A DNA stretch of 64,000 nucleotides from Trichoplusia ni (lineage: Eukaryota; Arthropoda; Insecta; Lepidoptera; Noctuidae), in the NCBI RefSeq assembly GCF_003590095.1, contig NC_039479.1, positions 3,596,001 through 3,660,000 of the forward strand, written 5' to 3'. Both the position numbers and the translations under genes were made by a program. The first letter of the stretch is position 1. Each line of letters opens with the position of its first letter. This document shows, in pieces, positions 13,797 to 28,700 of this stretch. The notes under the pieces are model-generated. The model was not told the DNA's origin, did no database searches, and saw only the letters and a list, made by a program, of their open reading frames with translations.

Positions 13797-16700
13797 TCAT
13801 TGCAGCACAGCTGGTTTACCTAAGAAAAATAACATTTTTTTTTTACTATAGATCCATAATATATCGTAAAGAAGGGATATCATCAAGAGAGTCATCGCTT
13901 CTTGCTAGATATAAGACCAAAATGGCACCCAACGTGGGGCGTGCACACTAACCATCAGAAACACGACAGTTTGATTAGTATTATAGATCTGGCAAAGCTA
14001 ATTAATATCAATTATACCTTATGCATTATTACACTTGTTAACTAGTGCTTATTTGTAGTAACTCGTCGTCATTGCTCTTTGTAATATAAAAGGAACTAAA
14101 TGTTTTTTTTTGCATGTGTAAGAGAAATGCTCTCTGCATGTATAGGTAATATTAATAGGTATAGAAGTAACTGCGACCGTGTGTTATCCCCTACCTGGCG
14201 GTACCGCAGTGGTGAGGCTGCTGGTAGTAACGTTGGTGGCGGGAGGCGCGCTGGCCGCCGTCACCACCGGCGGCTGCGTCGGCGCCGCCGTACTTACAGG
14301 CTTCTGGGAATTATACAACGATTACATTAATTATAATTACAACGTATTTATTCTAAAGTTACTTTAGTGAGGATGATATAAAAAAAAATGCAATGCAAAA
14401 TGCTTTATAGACAGCTTAATGTACCAGATGTCAATTTATATGACGTCAATATACAATCTTTTAATAATTATCTTTTAGCACACCAAATTTGCTTCTTTTA
14501 TACTTCACATCGTTCATATCGTTCATAGAACATTAATTAGATTAGTGGTTTAAATTCGTTTTTAAACATTGGGACTTTAAAATCAATGCCCAGTTCATTT
14601 ATTATAAATGTATTACCGTTTGTTCCTGATGTTTGTCAGCAAAAAAATGCAAAATAGCGCAATCAATCTACCAATGTATAATTACGATTTTGCAAACAAT
14701 ACCACTACCTATAAGGTCTAATTTGCTTTCAACAAAAACTAATCGACCATTCCATAATTCATTCGTTTAGCTTATTCTAGAACATTAACAGAATTGACAT
14801 TAATAATATATTTTATTGCCTGCTATTGTTTCGTTATCTTGAATACAATCATTTTGAATACAAACTGATGACCGTATTATTGTACTAATCAATGAATCAA
14901 CATATTATAAAAAACTCTACAAATCGTGGTTTGTTTCCTTATATTGTTATCAAGAGGCTGATAATGGGGGCACGGATTTAAATCGGATTTTTTAATAACA
15001 CGCGTCACTAATGATAGTAAAACGTTTTGTATTTGGATTGGATTAAATAAAGGCTTAGTATTGATTTGACTATTATATAAGGGCTATCTGTATACAAGCA
15101 TTGATCATAAAATCTTTTCCAGTTATTGCGAAAATCAACCTTATACTTAGACAATAAATGCAATATTCTTGTACCTATCAACAATATACGTTTATAAGCT
15201 CGTTACCTACACTGTAATAAATAGAAAGAAATTCTAAATACTAATAGTGTAAGTTGTTATTGAAGTCTTAAAATAGGGCTATTTAACTTGCAACCTTATT
15301 CTTACTCGACATCCTCAACTTGCAAAGAATGTGAATAAATCATTTTAGGTAATTATTCCAAACACATTTCACCTTTATTCAATGCAAATTCGGCATTTTA
15401 AATTCAAGGTGTCAATATCCAGGAAAGTACGTGAAGCGATAGCTATATTTAGGTCTCAACTTTTAAACCTTGAATTTTGGGACATTGACAATTCTTGATT
15501 TTCCTAGGACCTGAATAAGGCCATGCTCATTTTACAGGCCGCCGTTAAAAAAATAGTCGTATATTGTGTATTGCTTCGTTTACAAAATAAGCTTTTGAAA
15601 ACGAATACCAGGTTAAAAACAAAGGGTGTTTTAGGTCTTGCACCAGCAACGTGAAAATTAAGCAACGAATTTTATATTGGCGAAATATGGCATTTTTGAG
15701 GGTGTTGGCCGTTTTAAAAGTTCAACGATACCTCCGTTGAAACCGAGGGCAGACACCCTACTGGTTTGCTATTCCCTAGACCAGATAAGAACTGTTTTAA
15801 CCGCCCTCAGTTAATCAAAAATGACCTTTATATCTAAGCACATAAGACTTACACTAATTTCCTGTATCCTGTTCTGCAGCGTTTCAACTTTAGCCGTGAG
15901 CGTGTTGTTGAGGCTGACGATATCGGTTCGTATGTCCTCGTCCCTCTTCGTGTTTGCCGAGACGTTCGCAATCGTCTCGTTGGTTTTGGCTTCGAGCTGA
16001 TGCAGCAGTGTCCGTACTTCGTCGACACCGGCTACCGCTGCTAAGGCCTGCTTGTGGCTCGAACTTATTGTACTGTCGAAACCGTTTATCTGGAAAAAAT
16101 AATGATAATGGTTAGAGATCGACTTTTCCTATGTGGGGATCCAACGCGCGAAACTTAGCGCTCAGTGTGTTCTGACCTCAACCACTCGCCTATCCTGCAG
16201 AGGAAGCCGAGTGGTCTTAATGATAATGGATAGTTTCACTTGTAAAAATAATGTTAAAATGGACACCAGCAATTTTTTTTTAATATTACGCGCTTTCGTT
16301 TTTTGTGGAATCGAGAGGGGGTTATGTTCAGCGTTTAATGCTGGTAGTAAAGGCACTGAAACCGTGTTATGAGTCCCCATAAAAAATATCATACTAGTAA
16401 AAGAATGGATTTCGGCGAATGGATCCAAAAAATTCAATTCTACCAGTTCATTAATTGCACTTCGTCGAGCTATAGCAACAGATACATGCCAGTTCAATAA
16501 ACTAGCTAAAACGATAAGACGGGACACAAATTGATAAACGACAATTATTTTACCTTTAACAAAGAAAATGCTATCATAATCCAAATTCCTCAAACGAAAT
16601 TGTTAAAGATTATTGGGTTAATAAACTATCATAGCGGTTGCATGTGAGATAACGCGTCGATGGGCGGTATGACCCACATACCAGACAATGTACGCTTCAG

Positions 16701-19700
16701 ATAGTTCAGATGAGCAAATGTTATCTTTCCTAAGTGCTCTTTATGAAGTGCTCGTTCTGGGACAGTTTTCACCACTTCACCATTATATTGCATATAGATT
16801 TTCGTTGAGATTGTATTATATAGAGACTTGGGTTCAGAGCAGTAATTAATGTGTCAAGCTCGTGTCAATTACTCACTTTCTTTTATTACTTGGTTGATAA
16901 AAGAGTCTGCTCACGAGTTATTGTCCAGAGATAAGTGTAACTACACGGTTATAAAAGTGCTATTTACTAGAAATTTATAAAATTTACAGCTGGTTTTATT
17001 TTATATCGTTTTAATTCCAACTTTGTTAAATAAGGCCCAAAACACACGAAGACTTTGAACACTGTTAAATGATTTTGAGGGTTAGGGATGAGAAAAGTAC
17101 TTAATTTATTTCAATCTTCGTCTAGAAAACTAAAGCTCGACATAATCGACATGTTGCAGTTTGAGGCAAGTATCTGAGCAAATAATTAACGTCACACCAA
17201 AAATTATGAGAAAATTTTAACACCAAAAAAAAATACAACCAAATTCAAATAAAAACTACTGAGCCAAACTTGGTGCAATTTTTGGAACCGATTGAAAAAA
17301 AAAAAACAACAAAATAGATTCATCCAGTCTGATATTTTAACATAACAAAAAAAGCAGACAAATTGAGAACCTCTTTGAAGTCGTTTGAAAAACCGTTCAC
17401 CATCTTACCTGTGAGCCAAACGTGGCGACTGTCCTCTGCAACTCGGCGAGTCGTCTCGGCGTGTCAGCGAGCTTGGGCGCGGCGGACAGTTGCTCCGACA
17501 CCCCGGACAGCTCCTTGGCGGCCGCCTCGACCCTCTTCTCCAGTTCCAAATGCTCCTGTTCCAGTTTCGCGAGGCGAGCGCTCAGGTCGCTGGCGTTGGC
17601 GCGCAGCTCCTTCGCCGCTGTGTGGCACACTTGTAATGCGTCGTCGACGCTGTTGCTGCTTCTTGATACTGGTGATAGAAAACATCAGGGTTAATCAAGG
17701 CGGCTTAGTTGAAAATTAGGTTTTATAATTAACATAATTAGGTATTATTATCTATCTACTGAAACCTAATGAGGTCTGTATCTTGTACAAGTATAGAAAG
17801 AAAGCATAATAGAAACATCTATTTATGAGATGTGTCGATTTCTGTTACAAACTGCAACGTTATTTGTTACCCACTCCAAAAAATCTGATCAGATCTTTAG
17901 CTTATAGTAATGGTAATAGTAGTAACTAAGTTACACAAAACAAATACGTATCAAAGCTTGTCGTTCTGCACAACTTGACAGTACGTAAACATGAGTCACA
18001 AGGAAACGAGTTCTCAATACCCTCGTAGGCTGGCAACATGCCACAGCGACCACGTCGGCCATGCCGTATTATACGACTTCCGCGCCTTCGAGGGACATGC
18101 CGGGAAAATTCCAACTTATTCTGAGAAACTTTAAACATCCTGTAGCTAGTCTTGTCGAGATTGAATGTCGAAAGGGGAATAAACTAGGATGGTCCACAGA
18201 TGTTGGCTAATGAGCGTATGTTTAAGTAAGCTGGTGAATTTGTGTATGTTTGGATACTGACAAATAATTGTAATTGTAGCTTTTCAAATGTCTTTGTTGA
18301 GATATTTTATTTATTGTTATTGTGAAGTTACAAATTTATATCCTTACAGGCTCAGCCTTAGAGATATTGTAGCCATCAAAAATAAAACTTTAGTAGAGGT
18401 ATATCAAAAATCTCAAAAATGATATCACTGAAAGACAACATTTACTATCAATGGCATTATATTTAGACCATTATTCACACAACGCCGACAACATTACAGG
18501 TTCTTCAGAGAGATCTTCCAACTATTCAGAGAACTATCTTTCTACGCTTTGGGTTGAGCGGAAGGGGGTGCCAGACTTCTGACTAAAACTCATTCATTCC
18601 CCCTGCGCCCTTCGTATATCGGGACCACGGTAACATATTCGGACAATCCCGCTGTCCCGGCAGGCGTCAGCCCTAATGAGTTACCTGACAGAGAACTACA
18701 TATGATATTTACGATTTAATGTCTTATTCATACTACAAATCTCAAAGCTCTTACATTCTAGGCTAGATGCCATCTTTAGCATTATCTAATCACAATAAGA
18801 CGAAGATTAAAGAGGTTATACGTAATAATGTGTTATGACTGAGTCTAGGTTTATTTCAAGACATCTTTTATTAGCTTAACGAGCAACTATCGCCTGTTAG
18901 TGCGTCATTATAGTATTAAGCTGTATTATAGTATTTAGCTGTTGTTTACGTCGGCGAAGAGTCACGCGCACTTAGTCACAATAATGTTTCATGAAAATGT
19001 GTGAGGACATTCTTCAAATTTGTTTTGGTTGGTTTCATCAAAATCAATAATTTCCAGGGCAGGGCTTTTTCAGGCACTTAAAACATACAGTAATGGCTCT
19101 AAGCTCTTTCTTGGAATCGTATTTGCAATTCGACGCAGGCATAGAAAGAAAGTCTTTTTTCTATAACCATATTGATGGTGTTGGTAAAGGTAAAACCTGA
19201 ACCTTGATTACCAAATATCAGCAAATTTAATCATAACCTGCAAATATGCAAGTGGTGATAAATGATCTTTCTCTTAATTGGAAGAGGCTGTCTTTGTAGA
19301 GTGAAACAATTACATTCCAATATTTCAGTATAGTATATTTAGTATTCTATTAATATGTGAAGCTTTAACGGCCAACGTGCGTTATCATAACTATTGGATG
19401 ATAAAAGATGATTTTGCAACAAGACATGTATTTAGAAACCTTGCGTTGATAGCAGGTAGGAGTGTCTGTCGTAAAACTATCGTCTGTTGTTATTGCGAAC
19501 ACTTCTTTGATAATATTATGTATTAGACAATGATATCTTATAGTAAGTAAGGACAAGATAAGGACAAGATAAGGACATGCGCGATGTAAATGTATATTCT
19601 GTAGATATACCTACAGCATTATAAATAGTTGTAGATATTTAGATCTGAAATTAACATAATATATCGTATGCAATTGTAAGATAATGCAACAAATTCAATG

Positions 19701-22700
19701 AATTATAAATGCTCTATTTCCTTTAAATAGTCTACAAATGTATTAGTATTATTGTTGATAGAAAATTTGTCTTACATTTAATTACAAATACTAGATGTAG
19801 CACGGACATTTTTATAAAAATTGTAAATGTTGGTTATATTAATATTATTAATTACATAAGGTATAAATGAATAGGCTTTGAAAAAAAAAACTCACTCATT
19901 TCCTGTACTTAAATAAGGTCCAGCAAATTACCAAACCAAATAACAAAAAAATGTGTTGAATAAATAATTAGTCTACAATAATAAATTTAAAGCGCTACAA
20001 TATAAAGGGCTATCACAAGGTCCTATAACAGGTTTTAATTTGACCTTAAGGAACAATAATTGTGAAACCTTACGAGTAAATAACAAAACTATATTAACTG
20101 CCCTTTGACCAGGAAGTTAAACGATTAACCGTAGTTTAATTATAACTATAGGACTGAGGTTAAGTTAGTTCCTTATTTGCGTTAACAATTTACGTGATAA
20201 TGTCAAGATTTACGAGACAGCCTACCGTAAATTGACACGTTCAAAGTAATGTTCCTAGTTAGGTATCTACTTGTAGGACGTAAGGCAAGAGAACGATAAA
20301 TGATGTTCGGTTGCCATTTGAAACTGCTTGGTGCCGTTTTAAAACTATTATTCCTAACTAGCTGTTGCCCGCGACGTCGTCCGCCTGGTTAGAAGTTATA
20401 ACTTAGGAATTTTTGAACAGAGGGCCACATTTTCCATTGTATCTTCACTCCTATTAATCGCAGCGTGATGTTTTATAGCCTAAAGCCTTCCTCGATAAAT
20501 GGTCTATTCAACACAAAAAGAGTTTCTCAATTTGAACCAGTAGTTCCTGAGATTAGCGCGTTCAAACAAACAATCAAACAAACTCTTCAGCTTTATATAT
20601 TAGTAGTATAGAGTATAGATATAGATATAGATTTTTGCAGATAATTCTATTTTTGTATGACTAAAAAAGAAGTTGCTTTTATTACGGAAATGGTTTAGCA
20701 AAAGAGTATCTCCTAAACAAGATTTTTTTCAATCGTTTTTTTTTATCGGAGGCCGCTGAACGGTACGACATAAAAAATGCAGTCAAAACTGAAATGCATG
20801 ATTTTACACTAAAACAATAACAGAGAGTCTTAATTGTCTATGGACATCAAAGCCTAAACGTAGATTAACAAATCAATGAATCCCAAGCATCGAAAGCAAA
20901 ACAATACAATTAGTCACAGATAATGCCAAAGTTATGACTTAGTGATGTGAAAGGATGATAATTTTGTATGCAAAATAGATGGAGTAGGTGTGACGCCATT
21001 GTCAAGAGGCATTGTGTGAGAAACAGAAAGTCCGCGACGAACCAACATAAACTTAGCATAACGAAATGTATTCCACCCACGATCAGCTGTTGTTGCTGTT
21101 ATTGTTCAAACATCAACTTTGATTGATAATTCTTGACGACGGATTTTACTGTTCGGAATATTAGATATTAGCTTGGTGATACCGACTCAGTACAACTATA
21201 TTATGGATAGGGATATATTCTGAAAGATAGATGCAGCAGCTAGACAACCTTCGTTATTCGGAGTGGTTCTTTTTATAGAAAACTATTCTATTCTACTAGA
21301 CACTAGTTAGACTATAATCAATATTCGTGTAACTAGGACGCGAAATTTTGACTTTGGGAAACCCAGCAAATAAACTGTTTTTTTATTTTCAGAATCATCA
21401 AATCGGAATTTATCTTACAAATGATATCAAACTAAATCAGCACTTGCACCATAATAGGTAAAATATGCGTTGTCATATAGCAAAATATAAATCTTTGTAA
21501 AATATTATCTTGTTAATTTTCATCACACGTTTGTCATATGATAGCAAGTCAAAAATATTGCCATCAGCGTCATAGTTTAATTAGCAGATTATGAGACTGT
21601 AATTTGCTTTTCTATTAGCAAGATATATCTAGGTTAGCATAAATATTTTCTATACATTTCCTTATTCATCAGATTTAACTACTACTTGGTACACACATCT
21701 TAGGGTCAGCAAATTAGTAACGGTCAATTTATTATCTTGTCAAATTTTGTGGTCTGAGCGGTCTCTATGTGATATCCAATGTGATGATAGCATGTGAGTA
21801 AACGGATAGGTCTGAGTGGTGTAGGTCAACATGCCCAACTAACTGTGCGCGACATGTTGCGGGTTCGACAAATAACACTGATATATGCATAGGTACTCTT
21901 AGGTATAACATAGGCGCCTACACTTTTAAATGTGTCAAAACACTTTAATCTACTCGGTCACGGTCACTTTTATCTTTCGGACGTTTCCCATGATAAAGTA
22001 ACAATTGAATATTATAAAACTTCGAATGACATTATGCGTTCCAATCAACTTGATCTCCAGTCGGCATGTCATAATGTATGCAAATCTACCCACCAAAAAG
22101 AGCACCGACAGAAATATATAAACAATATGAACTTTATTAAATTTAAATAATAATGTATATTAAAATTCAAATTGATTGATAACAGTAATGGAGTTTCCTG
22201 CAAAAACAGGATATTTGGGATAATCTCAGTCTGTTTAATTTATGTTGCCCATAGTGCCAATACATTTTGCATCATTCCACAGCGCCCATTATTGTAATGG
22301 TCTAATTAAGTCATTTGGTTATGACAAGTTAGCAACACTCGAAGGCTTTCTTAGAAAGGTCTCCAAGACCTCCAAAACACAATTAGGTCCAAGTACTCAA
22401 GGTCTTAACCGAATGTTACGATTTCGATGTATGTATTTAAGATCAATGACTTAAGGTTGATTACGACAACGAATAAATACTTGTGATAAATTACATGATA
22501 AGATTGTCATGATAGACGATTATAATTTGCTGCCGCTCCGATGTGGAATTGCTCATATTTGGCATTATATTAACCTAGAATAGAGTGTTTATAACTGAAA
22601 CGTAAATGGAATTAGCTAAATTCAGATAAAGCAAGCGAACCTCTATCCATTTCAACTCGTAGTGAGGCAATCTGTCGCCGTACGTCAACGAAGAGCCAGA

Positions 22701-25700
22701 GGACGGTGGCAGCTGACACGACGCAGACACAGAAAGCTAGGGCTGCAGCCAGACGCACGAAGGGGCGCGAGCGGCGGCGGCGGGCGGCGCGCCGGCCCCA
22801 AGGCTCGCCCTCGTCGCTGGACGCGGACAGCAGCCGGCCGCCGCGCGAGCCCCCGCCGCCCACCAGCGCGTCAAGCTCCCGCCTCTTCCTCATCTTCTTG
22901 CCCACCCGCAGTGGCACCGCCGCATGCACCGCACTCTCCATAACGCCCAGCAACGCTACCGCAAACTCATCCGCGCACTTCACCACTACGCACTCACTTT
23001 CACTCCTGACACGATACGAGAGTTCGGAGGTATTGACACGTGTGCACCGCACCGCGACAACTTGCCGAATGACCGTAGTAAATAATAGGTCTCAGCATAT
23101 GAAATTACGATTTGTGTCTACTTGTGTCTTACGCAGTGGCTATTAAGAGTAAGAGCAAGTCGATGTGTTATCGCGACGCAATGTTGTGTAAATCATTACC
23201 ACTGTCTGTCTGTTTACAAAGTGTTCACCGGCGGCCGTCCAACAAAAGATTATCTTTATTTAATCAGATGAGGATTAACTGAATTGCCGTTGTAGTTCCA
23301 TTGGTTTAGTAGTGTTTAAACGTTCACGCCTTTAATACATTTACAATAATAATTTTAATTTGTTATCATTGTCATTGATTAAAAACGAAATTCGAACAAA
23401 CAATTACGGCGCGTTTACGCAAATCAATCAATTGTTATCAACGAAAAACTATGAAAAAATCGTGTTATTGAAGAATAATCTCGTAAATATAATTTATTTT
23501 CTTGTTCATAAAATTGAAATTGAAGGCATAAGCGGCTTAATTAACGAAATATAATACGAATCTAAGTTGTCTTTTTACTGACTCTTATAGCGACATTGTG
23601 GACGGTTAATTAACTGGTAATGCACGACTTTACAGTGAGAATGACTCATCAGTACCGATAACGACTGAAATATCGAATCAATCGTGCACACTTAGACTAT
23701 TACTAGAAAATTAAAACAGTGTACAAAATTTAAACAAATTTACTTTGAGTACGTTAATGAATGTTTTTTTCCTTCTAACAACAAAAGATAATAATCGATA
23801 TTAAAGTTATTATTATCGATTAAAATAGTTGTGACAACTCAGAAATAGTGCAGCATGTAGTTTACTTTAAAACACAACACTATAGAAATGACTGCTGATT
23901 TAAAAAATATATATATATAAGCCAGAATCAACAGTGATCTAGAGCATCAGGTCCAAGATATTCGAGCTCAGTCTATCCCAGAGAAACAGTTGACTACCTT
24001 GGTTCCAAACAAAATCATTAAAACAATAGAATAAATAATAAAGTTAATCGGCCATATATCATAAACACCGGACCACAGTTGTGTCATTTAGTCTATAAAT
24101 AGAATAATAATAGCGACCACTTTGATCACACATTCAAGAACGTTGGCGCTATAAAACTTGTCTGAATAGGCACGTGCTCACAACCTAGCTGTCTAGAACC
24201 GTTTCCTTACTAGACTATTTTATGTAAGGTCACTATACAATAGCACTAAAAAGGTTGAGAACCATATTGGTGCTCAACCTTTTTTAAAATAAAATAATTG
24301 ATTGGGAACATTGAATGTCCCCAACCTTTTTGGTGACAGGATTTCTTTTCAGTGCTGAAACTTGCTTAAAGTACCACAATTAAATTGGTAGATTTGGAAG
24401 TTGTATTGATATCAATTGTTGTGTAACACATTACTAGGTGTCAATAATAATTGTGGGACTCGCATGAATGTAAAATTATCTATCACACACAGAATCAAGG
24501 AAGATTTTTAGTTGGAAGAAGATGTAGTGATAAAATTATTGTTTTAACGTTAACCTGCCCAGAATTACATAAAATTATATGCGGCGATTAAAAAACAAAA
24601 AGAAAATCAGCCGTTCCTACATTACCACCGTCCATTTACAAGAAATTAAATGCAAACTGGGCACGACATAATTTCTAGAACTCCAGACTATCTCTTCCAC
24701 TTTGAGATACAGAGTTCATTCGAGTCTAGACCCAGACGGTAAACGTGTATTGTGAAGAATGACCGGCATAGTAATACTGAGCTACAGTTTACTTGATAAG
24801 GTCATTTGCACCAAGGCATTGGAAACAAATCGAATGTTCTCTTTACGTTCATAACCTTGATCTTGTCATCTGTATGTTGAAAGAGGTTTTATTAGCTTTT
24901 TTATTCTTTATTTATTTGGAAGTTTTTTTTCGTTCTTATGCATGTGCCAGTAACTTCATAAAAAATGTAGCTTTAGTTTCTTAGGAAAAAGTCTTTATTG
25001 ATTGCTTACCTGGTCGTACTTTAATTTATTATTATTTTCTTTTAGCTAACTTATCTTCAATTAATAAATATATCAATATCGGTCTAACTTAAAATTTGTT
25101 AGTAGGTACATTTAGGTCACACCTTTTGGCTAAAAGCCTTTTGAATTTTTAATAAATAGACTATTAAAAAATCAACGTATGTTTCATTTATAATTATTTT
25201 CAGGACAATTATATTTTTTATCTCTTGCAAGAATTTGAAATATTGACGATTATTAAATGCATTTAATGACATCATTTGTAACTAGTTAAATTATAAAACT
25301 ATTAATTAATAATAGTAAACAATTAACGATCGAACTCGAGTATTAAATAATTAATTGGATCGAAAACCACATTAAGAACAGGAAAACTGGAACATTATTT
25401 AAAACGAAAAAATCAAACAATGAACAATAATTGAAGAGTACTTCTGTATTTTACATAACTGTTATTTGGCCTAACCACCAAAATACATGTTTCTGCTTAG
25501 TGTTAAGTCCTAAAATAAAGTAAAAATAAATATAATATACATGCTAAAGCTCTCAAATAAATTAGTTATAGTAAAAGGTTTTGTTTTCACTTTGACGTCA
25601 CTTGCTTTTATACGATAAGCGAATTGAGGTGTGATAACACCATATTTACAAGAAAAGTACGTTGAACACACGTCAGAAGCAAAAAAACACGATGAAAAGA

Positions 25701-28700
25701 CAACCTTATGTCGACGTAATAAAGGTGTTGTCAATGTCAAAGGGTTGTCATCGCTGAGCGGTGGGCTGTACGGCGGTATTATCGACCTACGGGGCGACCG
25801 GACGCGGTGAATGAAAGGCGAGCATGCGCACAAGGGACCGCGACTGCGACACCATTATATTCGAAACAATACTTAAATATTAATATAAAGGAACATATGT
25901 TATTAAATCCCGTATTGATCAAGTATTACAAGACATTTAACTCAATACTTTTTAGTCGAAAAATTAAAAAAAAAATGCGCCAAAACAGAAAGACAGTAGA
26001 CACAACAGTTGTTAACACGAAGTAATGAGTAATCACATTTAAAACACTTTGATATTCATTTAAATTTTCACTATTCTCGTTAAAGCACATTCGAAAGAGG
26101 TTACATTGTGGAGTTCTCACTACAGTTTAGTACCGTGTAGTACACCGATTGTGACGGAGCTAGGGTCCTGGAGAGAGGCGGACTGGAACTGTCCGTGACG
26201 TCAGCCAGGCGCGGCGACGCATGCGTATAGAAACCTCCGCATCAGATGTAGAGACACTACTAGATGGTGTTAGTTTTATATTACTTTTATTTTTATTGAA
26301 AGAGGGGAAAGTTTTGACGAGTCGAATGTTGGAGGTCGAGTCGTCTGTAAATATGATTGCATGAGTTGTATGATATAGATTATTATAGATGCTTAAATTC
26401 ATCTGCGTTGTAACGAAACTTTTAACATGAACTCAAATAAGGGAGCTAGCTAGATTTGAAAAAAGTACATTTTTGTTAACATTCTGTTAAGATTAATATA
26501 AATGAAGAACCCACTTAAATGTCAAATCCAGTAAACTGACATGCTTACTGAAAGCCCAACTCGTGAGGCTCGGACAATAATTACATACTTATTTATGTAA
26601 AGAAATTATACGCTTCCGAAGTCGAGTCACAATTAGAAACGTATTAGAGGTATCGATAATTTTTGTAATACTTAACAAAAACCGCTTCAATTGAAAGTAA
26701 TGCCCTTGAAATTTCAGCTTTCTCCCTATCTTATGTTCACAAACATAAAGAACCTCTTTAAAAAGAAAGTCCAGCCCTAAGAACGAAGAACCTCTTTATG
26801 CCTCATCCCTAGACTTTCTAGTCAAAGCCGAAGTCTACATCTTTGTTACTACGTCGCGTAACCGTTGCAATTTGTTCTACATTAATCGCCCTGTAGTGCA
26901 GAAGCCGCAATTTCAACATTAATTAATTACCTTGAAACACTGGACGGAACGAGCTGAAACTCATGACCTATATAATAAAGTATGACGTGTCTACGCGTGT
27001 TGGACTCGTGAATTAAAGCAATTTGTCCCTACAAGCTGCTAAAATTGTAACGAATAATTGAGTCTTAACAGAAACTGAATGGAGCAAAAATTATTCCGGT
27101 TCTGGAGAACATAACTTTGGTAGATGAATTGATTGGTGTATTTAAATTTTAACCTTGAAGACGATGGTTTATGGATTTTCGACGCCAATACGAATAAATT
27201 GATGAAGACAGGTTTTGAACATGATTTATTTAATTTGGTTTTTACTAATGCCATTGTTTTGTATATTTTAATGACTGGCAGTTTGTTGTATCATTGCTGA
27301 GTTGAACATGCTAGCTCCAGTAGTGTTAGCTGTACATCTGCGTCCATTGTATTTTTTAACTTCATCTTTTTGTGGTTACACGCAATAAATGAATTTTAAA
27401 TTTGATTATTTCATTTAATTCTACGAAGGTATATCAGTATACGGGTAAAGACGCGAGCCAAAGATAGTTCAAAACCAAACAAAACAAGTTCTCCAGTCAA
27501 TTCTGAGGATGACTACGTCATCAAGACACATGCAGACAATTACCGGTCACGGGGACGCATCGAATGACCGCGGCAAACGTGACGATAAAACATATAGAAT
27601 TATGAACACATACCTAGATATTATTACTCCAATATTGAACGGTGCTATTCTAGAATGGAATGCTCGAGTTTTTTTTACAGATTGCATAGATTTTGACCAG
27701 AAACTTAGAGAATCTTTGATTTTTTTTATCTTAAGAATATTGCCGTCTATTCGAGTTATAAAGAATCACCAGATGCTTGAGCAAGCTTTATCAAGGAGAG
27801 AGGGTTTACTCAATTTTCTAAAAGGGGTCTTCAAAGCCACATTTAATCAATTTCAATATATTATCATTTAGAAATTGATGAACTATACGAAAGCCATTGT
27901 TTTTTTTCAACGTGCCGTAAATGAGCGCCTTTTAAATAGACGATATTAGTTTCTCAATTTCAATAAATTTTACTCATGCATTTTAAACACAGTGATATGG
28001 CGACGATAACAAATATGTTATACAGTAGAATATTCAGAATTATTAGCATAACAAATTAAGCAAACAGGCGCGTTTGCATAGCACCTCTTAATATAGTCAT
28101 ATAATATAATCATTTTATAAAGACAATATAACATATAGCTTGTTGTTAATTTATGTATACCAACATTACAGGATAAATTCCTAGTGATAAGAATTACAGT
28201 TTAGTGCTCTGTAATCAGTATATAGTACAACAATACCATTGTTTTAAAATGTTTATGATAAATGGTTAATTAATTGTTTAAAAATTTAAACAACTTGTGC
28301 TTATCACTGCTTTAGCTATCATAATACTTAATATTTTTTTATTTGTTATTATAAGCATACAAAGAATATGGTATTTTAAGGCTAGATGTCACATACACTT
28401 AAATCAAACGGCTAAATTAAGGATTTTCTATGCACAGACAACAGAAGAAAGAAAAAAGGTTTAAATCTATTTGAAAAATGAAACAAATGAATGGAGAAAT
28501 AAGCTGAGTTAGACATGAAACCTTGTTAACAGTTTGCTGAGTGAAATGAAACACTTTTTAAACATGAAATGGCTATAGCTATCCAGGCAAAAGATTTATT
28601 AGACTTCAACTTCAGAAATAATCTGAATTTAGAAGTCAGAAATTATAATAAAGCAGTACATTGTAGTCATGACCTTTGACAAGATAGAAAAGTGTATTGT

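Larger units (their letters stand above)
17669..22640. other. Intron of the coiled-coil gene, no exon supported
   Basis: About 5 kb of AT-rich sequence between the shared exon and alternative first exon B. Recognisable items are an old repeat near 18546-18690, a reverse-oriented Lep1-like Helitron at 20358-20611 and a tRNA-like remnant near 21806-21875 (GTCTGAGTGGTGTAGGTCAA, later TTGCGGGTTCGACA). A 72-codon frame at 21932 and others have no coding signature. Confidence 0.5.

Noticed and set aside
22662..23146. Long plus-strand Arg/Ser/Pro-rich frames
   Set aside because: They are antisense shadows of GC-rich first exon B, whose minus-strand frame has the ATG, membrane anchor, donor and matching phase.
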